A stretch of 64,000 nt of DNA from Pseudosulfitobacter koreensis (GCF_024733015.1 NZ_JANKJG010000008.1:1-64000); one strand, 5' to 3'. Positions 37,557 through 48,413 are shown, numbered from the stretch's first letter. The notes: generated by a model from the sequence alone, not told the origin. Program-made: numbers and translations.

Positions 37557-38174
37557 ATGACGCAATCCGCTCCCTTGCCCGATCTGACCGCAGACCAGCA
37601 CGACCGCCTCAACCGCCAGATGGCATTCCTGCGCGAGGCGGACAAGCTGAAGGGCATCCTGCGCGCCTCAAGGCTGCTGGACAATTCGCGGCATGAAAAT
37701 TCGGCCGAACATTCCTGGCACATCATGCTTTATGCCTGCGTGCTGGCGGAACACGCGGGCGACGGCGTCGATGCCACCCGCGTGATGCAGATGCTGCTGA
37801 TCCACGACATCGTCGAGATAGACGCAGGCGACGCCCCGATCCACGGGCATGTGGACCACGCCGCGATGGCGCTGAAGGAAGCCGCCGCCGCCGACCGCCT
37901 GTTCAACCTGCTGCCCGACGATCAGGCCCGCGATTTTCGCGCGCTCTGGGATGAATTCGAGGCGGCCCAGACCCCCGACGCACAATTCGCCAAGGCCATC
38001 GACCGCACGCAGACGCCCGTGGGCAACCTGCACAGCGGCGGCGGCACATGGACCGAATACGATGTCACCATGGACCAGATGGACACCCGCGTCGGCGTGC
38101 CGATCCAGCGCGGTGCACCGGTGATCTGGGCCTGGCTGCGCCCCCTGCTGGTCAGCTTTTTCGCGAACCGCTGA
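37557..38174 (+). CDS. HD-domain hydrolase (YfbR/YGK1-like 5'-nucleotidase family)
   Basis: 205 residues. The HD metal site is clear: RHENSAEHSWH (H52 region), LLIHDIVEIDAGD (H83/D84) and a later aspartate in AKAIDRTQTP. This set is typical of the HD_3 group, including YfbR and YGK1 deoxynucleoside 5'-monophosphatases. It should remove phosphate from small nucleotides. Third gene of the hydrolase cluster. Confidence 0.82.
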   Translation: MTQSAPLPDLTADQHDRLNRQMAFLREADKLKGILRASRLLDNSRHENSAEHSWHIMLYACVLAEHAGDGVDATRVMQMLLIHDIVEIDAGDAPIHGHVDHAAMALKEAAAADRLFNLLPDDQARDFRALWDEFEAAQTPDAQFAKAIDRTQTPVGNLHSGGGTWTEYDVTMDQMDTRVGVPIQRGAPVIWAWLRPLLVSFFANR

Positions 38175-38280
38175 ATTTTTTTACAACCTCTGAAACTTCC
38201 GCGCGTTCTTTGCGTGACTGTGTTTGACCGGGTCAGATGCACTCTGGCCGGCATATGACAGACCAAGGAGGATCATGAAG

Positions 38281-38694
38281 ATGAAAACCACACTTATCGC
38301 ACTCGCCCTTTCCGTCACCGCCACAGGCGTGTTCGCCGCAGCACACGCGATGGCACCGTCCGTCGAGGCAGCCGATCAAAGCGTCGAGAACGGCGTCGTG
38401 TCGGCTGACAAGATCACCGCAGGCGAAAACGGCTGGCTGGTCGTGCACCGCACCGATGCCGAGATGGCACCCGGCCCCGTCGTCGGCTATGCGCCGCTGC
38501 GCAAGGGCGAAAACATGGACGTGGCCGCCATCCTTCAGGAAGACGTGGCATCGGGCGACATGCTGATGCTGATGGTGCACAGCGAAGCCGGCGGCATGAA
38601 AACCGGCGTCTTTGAATACACGCTTGGCGCCAAGGAAGACGGGCCGATCAGGATCGACGACAAGCTGGTCATGACGGTCATCACCGCCAAGTAA
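38281..38694 (+). CDS. Secreted DUF7282-like protein
   Basis: 137 residues from the ATG at 38281, nine bases after the strong AAGGAGG; the ATG at 38275 is only three bases from it. A Sec signal ([21 protein letters not shown]) precedes a compact beta-domain: [32 protein letters not shown] and [11 protein letters not shown]. This pattern matches the extracellular DUF7282 domain. No catalytic residues are seen. It is transcribed alone, with 86 bp before the HD gene stop. Confidence 0.7.
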   Translation: MKTTLIALALSVTATGVFAAAHAMAPSVEAADQSVENGVVSADKITAGENGWLVVHRTDAEMAPGPVVGYAPLRKGENMDVAAILQEDVASGDMLMLMVHSEAGGMKTGVFEYTLGAKEDGPIRIDDKLVMTVITAK

Positions 38695-38807
38695 AGACCT
38701 GCCGAGCAGAGGCGTGCCCAATCGCGCCGCAAGAGGCAGACCGAGCGCCGTCGTCCCCCCATGACGGCGGCGTTCTGGTAACTGGACGATTTTCAGCCAG
38801 ATCAAAC

Positions 38808-38827
38808 GGTATACTATTGTATACACC
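38808..38827. promoter_or_regulatory. GTATAC-based palindrome upstream of icd
   Basis: GGTATACTATTGTATACACC holds two GTATAC hexamers and is close to symmetrical. The TTGTATACA part resembles operators of GntR/FadR-type regulators. It lies about 70 bp before the icd start, in the right place for control. No regulator is encoded beside it. Confidence 0.35.
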
Positions 38828-38897
38828 CTTTTCGATGGGATGTTTCTGCGCTACATCGGGCGCAACTGCAAACGTCCCCGTGGAAAAGGAAACGACC

Positions 38898-40112
38898 ATG
38901 AGCAAGATCAAGGTAGAGAACCCCATCGTCGAGATGGACGGTGACGAGATGACCCGCATCATCTGGGAGTTCATCAAGAAGAAACTGATCCTGCCCTATC
39001 TCGACATCGACCTGCTCTATTACGATCTGGGCATCGAAAGCCGCGATGCGACCGACGACCAGATCACCGTCGATGCCGCCGAAAAGACCAAGGAGGTGGG
39101 CGTCGCCGTCAAATGTGCGACGATCACGCCCGACGAGGCGCGGGTCGAGGAATTTGGCCTCAAACGCATGTACCGCTCGCCCAATGGCACCATCCGCAAC
39201 ATCCTGGGCGGCGTGATCTTCCGCGAGCCGATCATCTGCAGGAACGTGCCGCGTCTGGTGCCGGGCTGGACCCAACCGATCGTCGTGGGCCGTCACGCTT
39301 ACGGCGACCAGTACCGCGCCACCGACTTCCGCTTTCCCGGACCGGGCAAGCTGACGATGACATTCGTGGGCGAAGACGGCGAAACCATCGAACGCGAGGT
39401 CTTCGACGCCCCCGCCGCCGGTGTGGCAATGGGCATGTACAACCTCGACGCCTCGATCTACGACTTTGCCCGCGCCTCGCTCAACTACGGGCTGATCCGC
39501 GGCTATCCGGTGTATCTGTCGACCAAGAACACCATCCTCAAAGCCTATGACGGGCGCTTCAAGGACATCTTCCAGGAGGTCTATGACGCCGAATTCGCAG
39601 ACAAGTTCAAGGCGGCGAACATCTGGTACGAACACCGCCTGATCGACGATATGGTCGCCTCGGCGATGAAGTGGTCGGGCGGCTATGTCTGGGCCTGCAA
39701 GAACTACGACGGCGACGTGCAATCCGACACCGTGGCGCAGGGCTTTGGCTCGCTCGGGTTGATGACCTCGCTGCTGATGACCCCCGACGGCAAGATCGTC
39801 GAGGCGGAGGCTGCCCACGGCACCGTCACCCGCCACTATCGTCAGCACCAGAAGGGCGAGCAGACCTCGACCAACTCGATCGCGTCGATCTATGCGTGGA
39901 CCGGTGGGCTGAAACATCGCGGCAAGCTGGACGACAATGCGGCCCTGACCGAATTTGCCAACACGCTGGAAAAGGTCGTCGTGGACACGGTCGAAAGCGG
40001 CTTCATGACCAAGGATCTGGCGCTGCTGGTCGGCCCCGATCAGGGCTGGCTGACCACGATGGGGTTCCTTGAGAAAGTCGACGAGAACCTGAACGCAGCG
40101 CTGAATGGCTGA
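38898..40112 (+). CDS. icd: NADP-dependent isocitrate dehydrogenase (eukaryote-like type)
   Basis: 404 residues from [20 protein letters not shown] at 38898 with AAAAGGAAA upstream; in-frame codons back to 38817 are not conserved. The opening and [28 protein letters not shown] and [13 protein letters not shown] mark the homodimeric NADP type found in mitochondria and alphaproteobacteria. It oxidises isocitrate to 2-oxoglutarate in the citric acid cycle. Single-gene unit with its own terminator. Confidence 0.95.
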   Translation: MSKIKVENPIVEMDGDEMTRIIWEFIKKKLILPYLDIDLLYYDLGIESRDATDDQITVDAAEKTKEVGVAVKCATITPDEARVEEFGLKRMYRSPNGTIRNILGGVIFREPIICRNVPRLVPGWTQPIVVGRHAYGDQYRATDFRFPGPGKLTMTFVGEDGETIEREVFDAPAAGVAMGMYNLDASIYDFARASLNYGLIRGYPVYLSTKNTILKAYDGRFKDIFQEVYDAEFADKFKAANIWYEHRLIDDMVASAMKWSGGYVWACKNYDGDVQSDTVAQGFGSLGLMTSLLMTPDGKIVEAEAAHGTVTRHYRQHQKGEQTSTNSIASIYAWTGGLKHRGKLDDNAALTEFANTLEKVVVDTVESGFMTKDLALLVGPDQGWLTTMGFLEKVDENLNAALNG

Positions 40113-40122
40113 TCTCTGACGC

Positions 40123-40153
40123 AAAGGCCGCCCTTCAAAGGCGGCCTTTTTCG
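40123..40153. terminator. Rho-independent terminator after icd
   Basis: AAAGGCCGCC (40123-40132), loop CTTCAAA, GGCGGCCTTT (40140-40149), then T's. Serves icd and, with A's on the left, possibly the converging amidotransferase gene. Confidence 0.9.
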
Positions 40154-40160
40154 TCTCCTA

Positions 40161-40952
40161 TCAGGCAGCGGTCGCGACAGTCTCCGACATGGGCGTGAGG
40201 ACGACACCCGCGTTCGAAAATGCCGCCAGATGCCCCGCTGGCAGTTCGGTCCAGCCCGCCTGCCCCAGTTCCGGCGGCTCGGACACCACGAACCAACCCA
40301 GATCGTCGGGACCACGCCGGTAATAGACCGTGGGCGCGATGTGATCGGTGGAATAACGCAGCACGAACAGCCGCTCTCCGTCCATCCACGCCGCCGACGA
40401 CCGCAGATGCGGCGTGGTGCCATTGGCCCGCGACATCGCCTCCAGCCGCGCATGTGCCGCGATCATCGCCAGCTCGGGCGCGCGCTCCAGCCCTTCCTCG
40501 ATTGCATAGAGAAACAGCAATTCACTGTCCGTCGCCCCACGCCGATGAGGATACAGAGCATCCGAAACGCCCATATCCGCCAGTCTGCGGAACCGGTCGA
40601 ACCCGCCCACCTGCCCGTTGTGCATGAAGCTCCAGCGCCTGCAGGCGAAGGGATGGCAGTTGTTGCGGCTGGTGGCCGATCCGGTCGACGCGCGGACATG
40701 TGCCATGAACGCGTGGCTTTTCACCGTCGTGCACAGCGCCTTGAGGTTGGGATCGGACCACGCGGGATAGACGTCGCGGTACAGCCCCGGCTCGGCCCGC
40801 TCGCCGTACCAGGCGACGCCGACACCGTCACCGTTAAGGGCCGTCTTGCATTCACTAGCCGCACGCGACTGGTGCACCAGTGAATGACCGGGGCTGGTGA
40901 CCAGCCCGTCCATGAAGATCGGCGCACCAATATAAGCCGCCCAGCGACACAT
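40161..40952 (-). CDS. Class II glutamine amidotransferase (YafJ-like)
   Basis: 263 residues starting MCRWAAYIGAPI, so the N-terminal nucleophile is C2 once Met is removed. Further family marks are NGDGVGVAWYG, FMAHVRASTGS, NNCHPFACRRWSFMHNGQVGG and GATDSELLF. This is a stand-alone GATase_4/6 domain like YafJ or EgtC; the acceptor of the released ammonia, if any, is unknown. Three bases upstream of its start lies the stop of a small gene, so the two are co-transcribed. Confidence 0.87.
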   Translation of the reverse strand: MCRWAAYIGAPIFMDGLVTSPGHSLVHQSRAASECKTALNGDGVGVAWYGERAEPGLYRDVYPAWSDPNLKALCTTVKSHAFMAHVRASTGSATSRNNCHPFACRRWSFMHNGQVGGFDRFRRLADMGVSDALYPHRRGATDSELLFLYAIEEGLERAPELAMIAAHARLEAMSRANGTTPHLRSSAAWMDGERLFVLRYSTDHIAPTVYYRRGPDDLGWFVVSEPPELGQAGWTELPAGHLAAFSNAGVVLTPMSETVATAA

Positions 40953-40955
40953 GCG

Positions 40956-41162
40956 TCATTGACCCCGGTTGTGGGTCTGCGCATACATTTGGGCAATCAT
41001 CCGGCTGGCGGTCTTTTCGAACAGACAGGGAATAACCGCATGAACCAGCGCCGCACCGCCTGCCGCGAACAAGCGCACCGCAAAGCGTCCCGCGAACAGC
41101 AGATGTTCGAAATAGCTTTCGTCGACGGCGCGGGGATGGCTGAGGAAAATACGTGCGATCAT
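40956..41162 (-). CDS. DUF6356-like small protein
   Basis: 68 residues: MIARIFLSHPRAVDESYFEH, then a hydrophobic middle (AVRLFAAGGAALVHAVIPCLF) that may be a membrane helix, and a short polar tail. The FLSHPRAVDESYFEH opening is what I remember of the DUF6356 family, found in many alphaproteobacteria and not studied. Coupled to the downstream amidotransferase. Confidence 0.7.
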   Translation of the reverse strand: MIARIFLSHPRAVDESYFEHLLFAGRFAVRLFAAGGAALVHAVIPCLFEKTASRMIAQMYAQTHNRGQ

Positions 41163-41277
41163 GGGTCTGCTCCTGTTTTCGGTGCGGCCAATATGCCCCA
41201 GCCAGGGCTGGAATAGGTCCCAAAATTAATCGAGATCGGCTGTTGTGCTGGGAGGAAATCCACAGTATGTGGGCTTT

Positions 41278-41736
41278 ATGTTGAATTTGGACGACATAGA
41301 TACCCGCCTGCTGTGTGAACTGCAACGCGATGCCAGCCAGTCGCTGGACACGCTCAGCGATGTGGTGGGACTGTCGCGCAACGCCTGCTGGCGCCGCATC
41401 CGTCTGATGGAAGACGCAGGGATCATCACCGGCCGCGTGACGCTGGTGGACCCCGCCAAGATCGGCCTGCCGCTGATGGTCTTCATGCAGATCCGCACGG
41501 GCAGCCACGATCCCGACTGGCAGGCCAGGTTCTCTGCAGCGGTGAACGCCATTCCCGGCATCCTCAGCGTTTACCGCATGACCGGTGATCTGGATTATCT
41601 GGTGCGCGCCCGCGTGGCCGACATGGCAGGCTATGACCGGCTCTACCAACAGCTGATCGCGCGCTTGCCCGTGGCGGATATTTCGGCCAGCTTCGTCATG
41701 GAAGACATCAAGGACAGCACGGCCCTGCCGCTCTGA
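41278..41736 (+). CDS. Lrp/AsnC-family transcriptional regulator
   Basis: 152 residues from MLNLDDIDTRLLCELQRDAS at 41278; no clear ribosome site precedes this ATG, while GGAGG lies further up near in-frame GTG codons (41245, 41269), so the start is tentative. The helix-turn-helix is LDTLSDVVGLSRNACWRRIR; the RAM domain has ISVYRMTGDLDYLVRARVAD-like wording. It probably senses an amino acid and controls the SMR transporter 24 bp downstream. A CCAGCC/GGCTGG palindrome lies at 41198-41211. Confidence 0.87.
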   Translation: MLNLDDIDTRLLCELQRDASQSLDTLSDVVGLSRNACWRRIRLMEDAGIITGRVTLVDPAKIGLPLMVFMQIRTGSHDPDWQARFSAAVNAIPGILSVYRMTGDLDYLVRARVADMAGYDRLYQQLIARLPVADISASFVMEDIKDSTALPL

Positions 41737-41760
41737 GCCCCGCAAAAGGAAGATCACCCC

Positions 41761-42096
41761 TTGCCTCCCCACTATATCTGGCTGTTCATCGCAGTCGCCG
41801 CCGAAACCCTCGGCACCACGGCTTTGCAGGCATCGCAGCAGTTCTCGCGGCTCTGGCCGTCCGTGGCGGTGATCCTGTGCTATGCGGCGTCCTTTTATTT
41901 CATGTCGCTGGTGCTCAAGGTGATGCCCGTCGGGATCGTCTATGCGATCTGGTCGGGTCTCGGCATCGTGATGATCGCGGGCATCGGGTTCGTGCTGTTC
42001 AATCAGCGGCTGGACCTTCCGGCGCTCGCAGGTCTGGGCATGATCATCGCGGGCATTCTGGTGATTCACCTGTTTTCAAACAGCACGCCGCACTGA
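41761..42096 (+). CDS. Small multidrug resistance (SMR) family transporter
   Basis: 111 residues and four membrane helices. The family's essential glutamate is in FIAVAAETLGTTALQAS, followed by FYFMSLVLKVMPVGIVYAIWSGLGIV, the second typical SMR stretch. The start is a TTG with AAGGAAG nine bases upstream. It should exchange protons for small cations such as quaternary amines or guanidinium. Next to an Lrp regulator, so an amino-acid-derived substrate is possible. Confidence 0.87.
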   Translation: MPPHYIWLFIAVAAETLGTTALQASQQFSRLWPSVAVILCYAASFYFMSLVLKVMPVGIVYAIWSGLGIVMIAGIGFVLFNQRLDLPALAGLGMIIAGILVIHLFSNSTPH

Positions 42097-42213
42097 TCTG
42101 ACGGTCTTTTTGCGGCAACTGTCGCCGACAAAGCGCCGCATACCCCTTTTTCACTGGCCTTTGCTGCACCCGCACGGTATGCGCGCGGCAACTTACCCTT
42201 AAAGGCTGACCCA

Positions 42214-44031
42214 ATGGAACTGCGCAACATCGCAATCATCGCCCACGTTGACCACGGAAAAACAACACTGGTCGACGAATTGCTGAAACAATCGGGCACC
42301 TATCGCGAAAATCAGGCGACAACCGAACGCGCGATGGACAGCAACGATCTGGAACGCGAACGCGGCATCACGATCTTTGCCAAACCCACCTCGGTGGAAT
42401 GGAAAGGCACGCGGATCAACATCGTCGACACGCCCGGCCACGCCGACTTTGGCGGTGAAGTCGAACGCATCCTGTCGATGGTCGATGGTGTGGTGCTTCT
42501 GGTCGACGCCGCCGAAGGCCCGATGCCGCAAACCAAATTCGTGACCTCGAAGGCGTTGAAACTGGGCCTGCGCCCCATCGTCGTGGTCAACAAGGTCGAC
42601 AAGGCCGACGGCGAGCCCGACCGCGCGCTGGACGAATGCTTTGATCTGTTCGCCAACCTGGACGCGACCGACGAGCAGCTGGATTTCCCGACCATGTACG
42701 CCTCGGGCCGCAACGGCTGGGCCGATATGGAACTGGACGGCCCACGCAAGGGTCTGGACGCGCTCTTCGACCTGATCCTGAGCCACGTGCCAGCCCCAAA
42801 GCAGGTCGCCAATACCGATCAGGCGTTCAGCATGCTGGCCACCACATTGGGCGGCGATCCGTTCCTGGGTCGCCTGCTGACCGGCCGTGTCGAATCCGGC
42901 ACCGTCAAGGCGGGCCAGACGATCAAGGCGATGTCGCGTGACGGCAAGCTGATCGAAAGCTTCCGCTGCACCAAGATCCTGGCGTTTCGCGGGCTGGACC
43001 AGACCGCCATCGACGTCGCCGAAGCCGGTGACATCGTGTCGATCGCAGGCATGACCAAGGCGACCGTGGCCGACACGCTGGCGGATGCCTCCGTGACCGA
43101 GGCGATCCCGGCCCAGCCGATCGACCCGCCCACCATCACCGTTACATTCGGCATCAACGACAGCCCGCTGGCAGGCCGTGACGGCAAGAAAGTGCAAAGC
43201 CGCGTCATCCGCGACCGCCTGCACAAGGAAGCCGAAAGCAACGTCGCCATCAAGATCAGCGACACTCCCGGCGGCGAGGCCTTCGAGGTTGCGGGCCGTG
43301 GCGAATTGCAGATGGGCGTTCTGATCGAGAACATGCGCCGCGAAGGCTTCGAGCTGTCGATATCGCGTCCGCAGGTTCTGTTTCGGGACATCGACGGCGT
43401 ACGTCACGAGCCCATCGAAGAAGCCACCATCGACGTGGATGACGAATATTCGGGTGCGGTCATCGAAAAGATGACCGGCGCACGCAAGGGCGAACTGGTC
43501 GAAATGAAACCCGCAGGCGCCGGCAAGACCCGCATCGTGGCCCATGTGCCTTCGCGCGGTCTGATCGGCTATCACGGCGAATTCCTGACCGACACACGCG
43601 GCACCGGCGTTCTGAACCGCGTGTTCCACAGCTGGGCCCCGCACAAGGGCGTCATTCCGGGCCGTCGCGCAGGTGTTCTGATCTCGATGGAAAACGGCAC
43701 CTCGGTGTCCTATGCGCTGTGGAAACTGGAAGACCGCGGCAAGTTCTTCATCGGCGCGCAGGAAGCCGTCTATACCGGCATGATCATCGGCGAGCACACG
43801 CGCGAGAACGATCTGGAAGTGAACCCGCTGAAAGGCAAGCAGCTGACCAACGTGCGCGCCTCCGGCACGGATGAGGCCGTGCGCCTTACCACGCCCGTCA
43901 CGCTTTCGCTGGAAGAGGCGATTGCCTACATCGACGACGACGAGCTGGTCGAAGTGACGCCAAACGCGATCCGTCTGCGCAAGCGTTATCTGGACCCGCA
44001 CGAGCGCAAGCGAATGGCGAAATCGGCTTAA
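42214..44031 (+). CDS. typA: Translational GTPase TypA/BipA
   Basis: 605 residues, the standard length. G1 is AHVDHGKTT, then RGITIFAK (G2), [14 protein letters not shown] (G3) and [12 protein letters not shown] (G4). The C-terminal domain unique to TypA contains [26 protein letters not shown] and [13 protein letters not shown]. It binds ribosomes and assists 50S assembly and growth under stress or cold. Single-gene unit with its own terminator. Confidence 0.96.
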   Translation: MELRNIAIIAHVDHGKTTLVDELLKQSGTYRENQATTERAMDSNDLERERGITIFAKPTSVEWKGTRINIVDTPGHADFGGEVERILSMVDGVVLLVDAAEGPMPQTKFVTSKALKLGLRPIVVVNKVDKADGEPDRALDECFDLFANLDATDEQLDFPTMYASGRNGWADMELDGPRKGLDALFDLILSHVPAPKQVANTDQAFSMLATTLGGDPFLGRLLTGRVESGTVKAGQTIKAMSRDGKLIESFRCTKILAFRGLDQTAIDVAEAGDIVSIAGMTKATVADTLADASVTEAIPAQPIDPPTITVTFGINDSPLAGRDGKKVQSRVIRDRLHKEAESNVAIKISDTPGGEAFEVAGRGELQMGVLIENMRREGFELSISRPQVLFRDIDGVRHEPIEEATIDVDDEYSGAVIEKMTGARKGELVEMKPAGAGKTRIVAHVPSRGLIGYHGEFLTDTRGTGVLNRVFHSWAPHKGVIPGRRAGVLISMENGTSVSYALWKLEDRGKFFIGAQEAVYTGMIIGEHTRENDLEVNPLKGKQLTNVRASGTDEAVRLTTPVTLSLEEAIAYIDDDELVEVTPNAIRLRKRYLDPHERKRMAKSA

Positions 44032-44051
44032 TTTCTGCAAGATAGAACAAG

Positions 44052-44084
44052 AAAAAGGCGCCCTGTAACGAGGCGCCTTTTTTT
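44052..44084 (+). terminator. Rho-independent terminator after typA
   Basis: AAAAAGGCGCC (44052-44062), loop CTGTAACGA, GGCGCCTTTTT (44072-44082) with more T's. Confidence 0.92.
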
Positions 44085-44099
44085 ATCTCTGCCGGGGTT

Positions 44100-44170
44100 C
44101 GTCGGGGCGCTGCCCCCTTGGCCTTGCAGGCCAATTCCCCCGGGATATTTCTGGCCAAAAGAAGCTGGCG
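44100..44170. repeat. Roseobacter-type intergenic repeat element
   Basis: The stretch GGGGCGCTGCCCCC, a TGGCC/GGCCA hairpin and then CCCCCGGGATATTTCTGGCCAAAAGAAG is a sequence I have met repeatedly between genes in Rhodobacteraceae genomes. It sits between the typA terminator and the stop of the DUF1330 gene. Only one copy is visible in this window, so its repetitive nature rests on memory. Confidence 0.5.
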
Positions 44171-44171
44171 G

Positions 44172-44459
44172 TCAGTCCGAGGTTTCGACGATCAGCAATT
44201 CCCGCTCTGACGCGCCGCGGGCGTGGGACAGTGCCTCTTGGTAGGCATCGGAGTGATAGCATTTCTCGGCAGTCTCAACGTCGGGAAAGCGCGCGACTAC
44301 GTTGCGGGGGCGCTCCTTGCCTTCGAGTTGAACAAAACGGCCACCGCGCGCGATGAAACTGCCGCCGTGGGCCGCGATGGCCGGGCCAGCGAGCTTGGCG
44401 TATTTCGCATAGGCTTCTTCGTCTGTCACTGTGACATGTGCGATCCAAAGTGCGGGCAT
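44172..44459 (-). CDS. DUF1330 family protein
   Basis: 95 residues from MPALWIAHVTVTDEEAYAKY. A ferredoxin-like dimeric alpha-beta barrel with the DUF1330 marks HGGSFIARGG and RPRNVVARFPDVETAEKCYHSDAYQEA. No activity is known for the family. The GGAGGATAA that closes alaS is also its ribosome-binding site, so it is coupled to alaS. The longer open frame (to 44552) is alaS shadow. Confidence 0.87.
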   Translation of the reverse strand: MPALWIAHVTVTDEEAYAKYAKLAGPAIAAHGGSFIARGGRFVQLEGKERPRNVVARFPDVETAEKCYHSDAYQEALSHARGASERELLIVETSD

Positions 44460-44460
44460 G

Positions 44461-47115
44461 TTATCCTCCGATGACGGCTTTTGCCGCGTTGATTGCTGCA
44501 TCTGCGTTGCCCGCATCCTTGGCGCCGCCCTGCGCCATGTCGGCCCGGCCACCGCCGCCCTTGCCGCCCAGCTCCGCCACGGCGGCCTTGACCAGATCGA
44601 CCGCGCTGATGGTGTCGACCTTGTCCTTGGTCACGCCGGCGGCCACGGCGACCTTGCCGCCATCGTCGGCGATCAGCAGAACCGCGCCAGAGCCGATGCG
44701 ATCCTTGTGGGCGTCGATCAGGGCCGGAAGATCCTTGCCCGTGACACCGTTCAGCACCTGCGCAATGAAAGCCGTCCCGTTCACATCTTCGGCCTGCGCC
44801 TCGGCCTTGCCACCGCCCGACATCGCCAGTTCGCGGCGCAGCTGCGCCACCTCGTTGGTCAGCGCCTTGCGTTCGTCCATCAACGCGCGCACACGGTCCG
44901 GCACTTCGGTCGCAGGCGCTTTCAGCATGTCCGCCACGGCGACCAGACGTGTGTCCTGGCTGCGCAGATAGGCCAGCGCCTCGGCCCCGGTCAGCGCCTC
45001 GATCCGGCGCACACCGGCACTGCTGGCGCTGTCACCCAGGATGACGCAGGCGCCGATATCGCCGGTCTGGCGCACATGAGTGCCACCGCAAAGCTCGATC
45101 GAATAGGTCTGCCCGTCGCCACCCTTGCCGGTGTCGGAGCGGCCCATCGAGACGACGCGCACCTCATCGCCATATTTCTCGCCGAAAAGCGCCTGCGCTC
45201 CGATCGCGCGGGCATCGTCGGGTGTCATGATCCGCGTCTCGACCGTCGCGTTCTGGCGGATGTAGGTGTTGATCTCGGTCTCGACCTGCGCCAGTTCCTC
45301 GGCGCTCAGAGCCTTCGCGTGGCTGAAATCGAACCGCAGCCGGTCAGACGCATTCAACGAGCCGCGCTGCGCCACATGTTCGCCAAGCGCATTGCGCAGC
45401 GCCTCGTGCAGCAGGTGCGTTGCCGAGTGGTTGGCACGGATCGACGTGCGGCGAGCATTGTCCACTTCAAGAATGGCCGATTGCCCCTTGGCAATGCTGC
45501 CTTTTTCGACAGTCGCAACATGCGTGAAAACGCCCGCAGTCTTGCGCGTGTCGGTCACGCGCGCGATGCCCGTGTCGGTTCGGATCACGCCCGTGTCGCC
45601 CACTTGCCCGCCGCTTTCTGCATAGAACGGCGTCTGGTTCAGGGCGATCTGCACGGTCTGCCCTTCGCCCGCATCGTCGACGCGCGCGCCATCCTGCACC
45701 AGCGCCACGATCTGACCCTCGGCCGTTTCGGTGTCGTAACCGAGGAAATCGGTGGTGCCCGCCGTGTCTGCCACGTCGAACCACACGGTCGCGTCCACCG
45801 CTTCGCCAGAGCCGGACCAGGCCGCGCGCGCCTTGGCCTTTTGCTCTGCCATCGCGCTGTCGAAGCCTTCGGTGTCGACGCTGCGGCCTTTTTCACGAAG
45901 GGCGTCCTGCGTCAGATCGAGCGGAAAGCCGAAGGTATCGTAGAGTTTGAACGCCGCAGCGCCGGACAATGCGGCGCCTTCCGGCAGCCCGGTCAGCTCA
46001 TCGTCCAGCAGCTTCAACCCGCGTTCCAGCGTTTGTTTGAACCGCGTCTCTTCAAGTTCGAGCGTTTCGGTGATCAGCGCCTGCGCCCGCCCGAGTTCGG
46101 GATAGGCGGCACCCATCTGGCGCACCAATGCCGGCACCAGCCGGTGCATCATCGGATCCTTCGCGCCCAGCAAATGCGCATGGCGCATCGCGCGCCGCAT
46201 GATCCGCCGCAGCACATAGCCGCGCCCGTCATTCGACGGCATCACGCCATCGGCGATCAGGAACGAGGTCGAGCGCAGGTGGTCGGCAATCACGCGGTGG
46301 TGCGTCTTGCCGGGTCCATCGGGATCGCTGCTGGACGCATCAGCGCTGGCCTCGATCAGATTGCGCATCAGATCGGTGTCATAGTTGTCGTGTTTGCCTT
46401 GAAGCAGCGCGCCGATCCGCTCCAGCCCCATGCCGGTGTCGATCGACTGCATGTCCAGCGGCGTCATGGAGCCGTCCTCGAACTGCTCGTTCTGCATGAA
46501 AACGATGTTCCAGATCTCGATGAAGCGGTCGCCGTCCTCTTCGGGCGAGCCCGGAGGGCCCCCCCAGATGTGGTCGCCGTGATCGTAGAAAATCTCGGAA
46601 CAAGGGCCGCAGGGGCCGGTCGGGCCCATCTGCCAGAAGTTATCCGACGTCGGAATGCGGATGATCCGGTCATCGGTCAGGCCCGCAACCTTTTTCCAGA
46701 TGTTCGCAGCCTCATCATCGGTGTGAAAGACTGTCACCAGCAGACGTTCCGCCGGAATGCCGAACCCCTTGGTCAGCAACTCCCAGGCATAGGTGATCGC
46801 CTGTTCCTTGAAATAGTCGCCGAAGCTGAAATTGCCCATCATTTCAAAGAACGTGTGGTGCCGCGCCGTATAACCGACATTGTCCAGGTCATTGTGCTTG
46901 CCGCCCGCGCGCACACATTTCTGCGCGCTGGTCGCACGGTTGTAATCGCGGGTCTCGACGCCGGTGAACAGGTTCTTGAACTGGACCATGCCCGAGTTCA
47001 CGAACATCAGCGTCGGATCGTTGCGCGGGACAAGCGGGCTGGAGGGCACGATCTGATGCCCCTGCTTTTCGAAAAAGTTCAGAAAGGTGGATCGGATGTC
47101 GTTCAACGTGGGCAT
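44461..47115 (-). CDS. alaS: Alanine-tRNA ligase
   Basis: 884 residues. The class II core holds [19 protein letters not shown] and the motif-3-containing [12 protein letters not shown]; the editing domain has [12 protein letters not shown] and [13 protein letters not shown] (zinc and deacylation site); the C-Ala domain contains [15 protein letters not shown]. It charges tRNA-Ala and clears mischarged Ser and Gly. Downstream of recA in the same direction, 146 bp away, a common alphaproteobacterial order. Confidence 0.97.
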   Translation of the reverse strand: MPTLNDIRSTFLNFFEKQGHQIVPSSPLVPRNDPTLMFVNSGMVQFKNLFTGVETRDYNRATSAQKCVRAGGKHNDLDNVGYTARHHTFFEMMGNFSFGDYFKEQAITYAWELLTKGFGIPAERLLVTVFHTDDEAANIWKKVAGLTDDRIIRIPTSDNFWQMGPTGPCGPCSEIFYDHGDHIWGGPPGSPEEDGDRFIEIWNIVFMQNEQFEDGSMTPLDMQSIDTGMGLERIGALLQGKHDNYDTDLMRNLIEASADASSSDPDGPGKTHHRVIADHLRSTSFLIADGVMPSNDGRGYVLRRIMRRAMRHAHLLGAKDPMMHRLVPALVRQMGAAYPELGRAQALITETLELEETRFKQTLERGLKLLDDELTGLPEGAALSGAAAFKLYDTFGFPLDLTQDALREKGRSVDTEGFDSAMAEQKAKARAAWSGSGEAVDATVWFDVADTAGTTDFLGYDTETAEGQIVALVQDGARVDDAGEGQTVQIALNQTPFYAESGGQVGDTGVIRTDTGIARVTDTRKTAGVFTHVATVEKGSIAKGQSAILEVDNARRTSIRANHSATHLLHEALRNALGEHVAQRGSLNASDRLRFDFSHAKALSAEELAQVETEINTYIRQNATVETRIMTPDDARAIGAQALFGEKYGDEVRVVSMGRSDTGKGGDGQTYSIELCGGTHVRQTGDIGACVILGDSASSAGVRRIEALTGAEALAYLRSQDTRLVAVADMLKAPATEVPDRVRALMDERKALTNEVAQLRRELAMSGGGKAEAQAEDVNGTAFIAQVLNGVTGKDLPALIDAHKDRIGSGAVLLIADDGGKVAVAAGVTKDKVDTISAVDLVKAAVAELGGKGGGGRADMAQGGAKDAGNADAAINAAKAVIGG

Positions 47116-47208
47116 ATGGACTGGGCCTTTTTGGCGCGGAATGTGGCTTTGCGATGGGATACCCGCCCATTCTGCCGCTGTCCACCATGCAAAGAGCGGC
47201 CAAAACGT

Positions 47209-47236
47209 ACAAGGCGCACCGGAGGGCGCGCCTTGT
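47209..47236 (-). terminator. Hairpin between recA and alaS
   Basis: ACAAGGCGC (47209-47217) pairs with GCGCCTTGT (47228-47236). On the minus strand the T-run after it is weak (ACGTTTT), so it may only partly stop recA transcripts before alaS. Confidence 0.5.
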
Positions 47237-47261
47237 CAAAAATCAGGTGGTTCTGGGGCGG

Positions 47262-48335
47262 TTAACCTTCGACCAGATCGTCATCACCCCCGATGGGACG
47301 CACTCCGAAATCCAGCCCGTGTGCAGCACGGATCTTGTCCTCGATGTCGTAGGCAATCGACGGGTTGTCCTTGAGGAACTGCTTGGAGTTCTCACGGCCC
47401 TGCCCCATGCGTTCGTCGCCATAGCTGAACCAGGCACCTGATTTCTCGACGACACCGGCCTTGACACCCAGGTCCAGCAGTTCGCCCATTTTCGAGATGC
47501 CTTCGCCATACATGATGTCGAATTCCACCTGTTTGAACGGCGAGGCGACCTTGTTCTTCACGACCTTGACGCGGGTGGCGTTGCCAACCACTTCGTCACG
47601 ATCCTTCAGCGCGCCGATGCGGCGGATGTCCAGACGCACGGACGAGTAGAATTTCAGCGCGTTGCCGCCGGTCGTGGTTTCCGGTGAGCCGAACATGACG
47701 CCGATTTTCATCCGGATCTGGTTGATGAAGATGACCATGCAGTTGCTGCGGCTGATAGAGCCGGTCAGTTTGCGCATGGCCTGACTCATCAGACGGGCCT
47801 GAACGCCGACGCTGCTGTCGCCCATGTCGCCCTCAAGCTCGGATTTTGGCGTCAGGGCCGCGACCGAATCGACCACGACCATGTTGACCGCGCCCGAACG
47901 CACGAGGGTGTCGGTGATCTCCAGCGCCTGTTCGCCGGTGTCGGGCTGCGAAATCAGCAACTCGTCAATATCCACGCCAAGCTTGCGGGCATATTGCGGA
48001 TCAAGCGCGTGTTCTGCGTCGACAAAGGCACAGACGCCGCCCGCCTTTTGCTGCTCGGCGATGCAATGCAGGGTCAGCGTCGTTTTGCCCGAGGATTCAG
48101 GACCATAGATCTCGATGATACGCCCCATCGGCAGGCCGCCGATCCCCAGCGCGATGTCCAGACCAAGCGAACCGGTCGAGCTGGCGGTGATGTCCTGGAC
48201 TGCGCCTTCCGCGCCCAGCTTCATGATCGAGCCCTTGCCGAATTGCCGTTCGATCTGCGCCAGGGCACTGTCCAGCGCCTTTTGCTTGTCCGCGTTCTTC
48301 TTGCTGTCCATTGTCAAAAGATCTGCCGTTGCCAT
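47262..48335 (-). CDS. recA: Recombinase RecA
   Basis: 357 residues. Walker [10 protein letters not shown], the RecA signature [14 protein letters not shown] and the loop-2 stretch [16 protein letters not shown] are present. It forms filaments on single-stranded DNA for strand exchange and triggers LexA self-cleavage. AAGGGAC precedes the ATG. An exact SOS box lies 64 bp upstream. Confidence 0.97.
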   Translation of the reverse strand: MATADLLTMDSKKNADKQKALDSALAQIERQFGKGSIMKLGAEGAVQDITASSTGSLGLDIALGIGGLPMGRIIEIYGPESSGKTTLTLHCIAEQQKAGGVCAFVDAEHALDPQYARKLGVDIDELLISQPDTGEQALEITDTLVRSGAVNMVVVDSVAALTPKSELEGDMGDSSVGVQARLMSQAMRKLTGSISRSNCMVIFINQIRMKIGVMFGSPETTTGGNALKFYSSVRLDIRRIGALKDRDEVVGNATRVKVVKNKVASPFKQVEFDIMYGEGISKMGELLDLGVKAGVVEKSGAWFSYGDERMGQGRENSKQFLKDNPSIAYDIEDKIRAAHGLDFGVRPIGGDDDLVEG

Positions 48336-48398
48336 TGATATCGTCCCTTAGTGTCATACCCCGAAGGGGGCGGCAATCGCTGCCTGTGCTGCGTCGAT

Positions 48399-48413
48399 GT
48401 TCTTATTACGTTC
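48399..48413 (-). promoter_or_regulatory. SOS (LexA) box of recA
   Basis: GTTC-TTATTAC-GTTC is an exact match to the alphaproteobacterial LexA consensus GTTC-N7-GTTC. It lies 64 bp before the recA start in the spacer shared with the divergent sulfotransferase-like gene. Confidence 0.85.

Noticed and set aside
41198-41211. CCAGCC/GGCTGG palindrome as an Lrp operator
   Set aside because: It is symmetric, but Lrp-type sites are loose and AT-rich; there is nothing to connect it with the regulator.
44431-47265. 944-codon open frame antisense to alaS
   Set aside because: Rich in His, Arg and Gln as usual for frames opposite high-GC genes; alaS is complete on the other strand.
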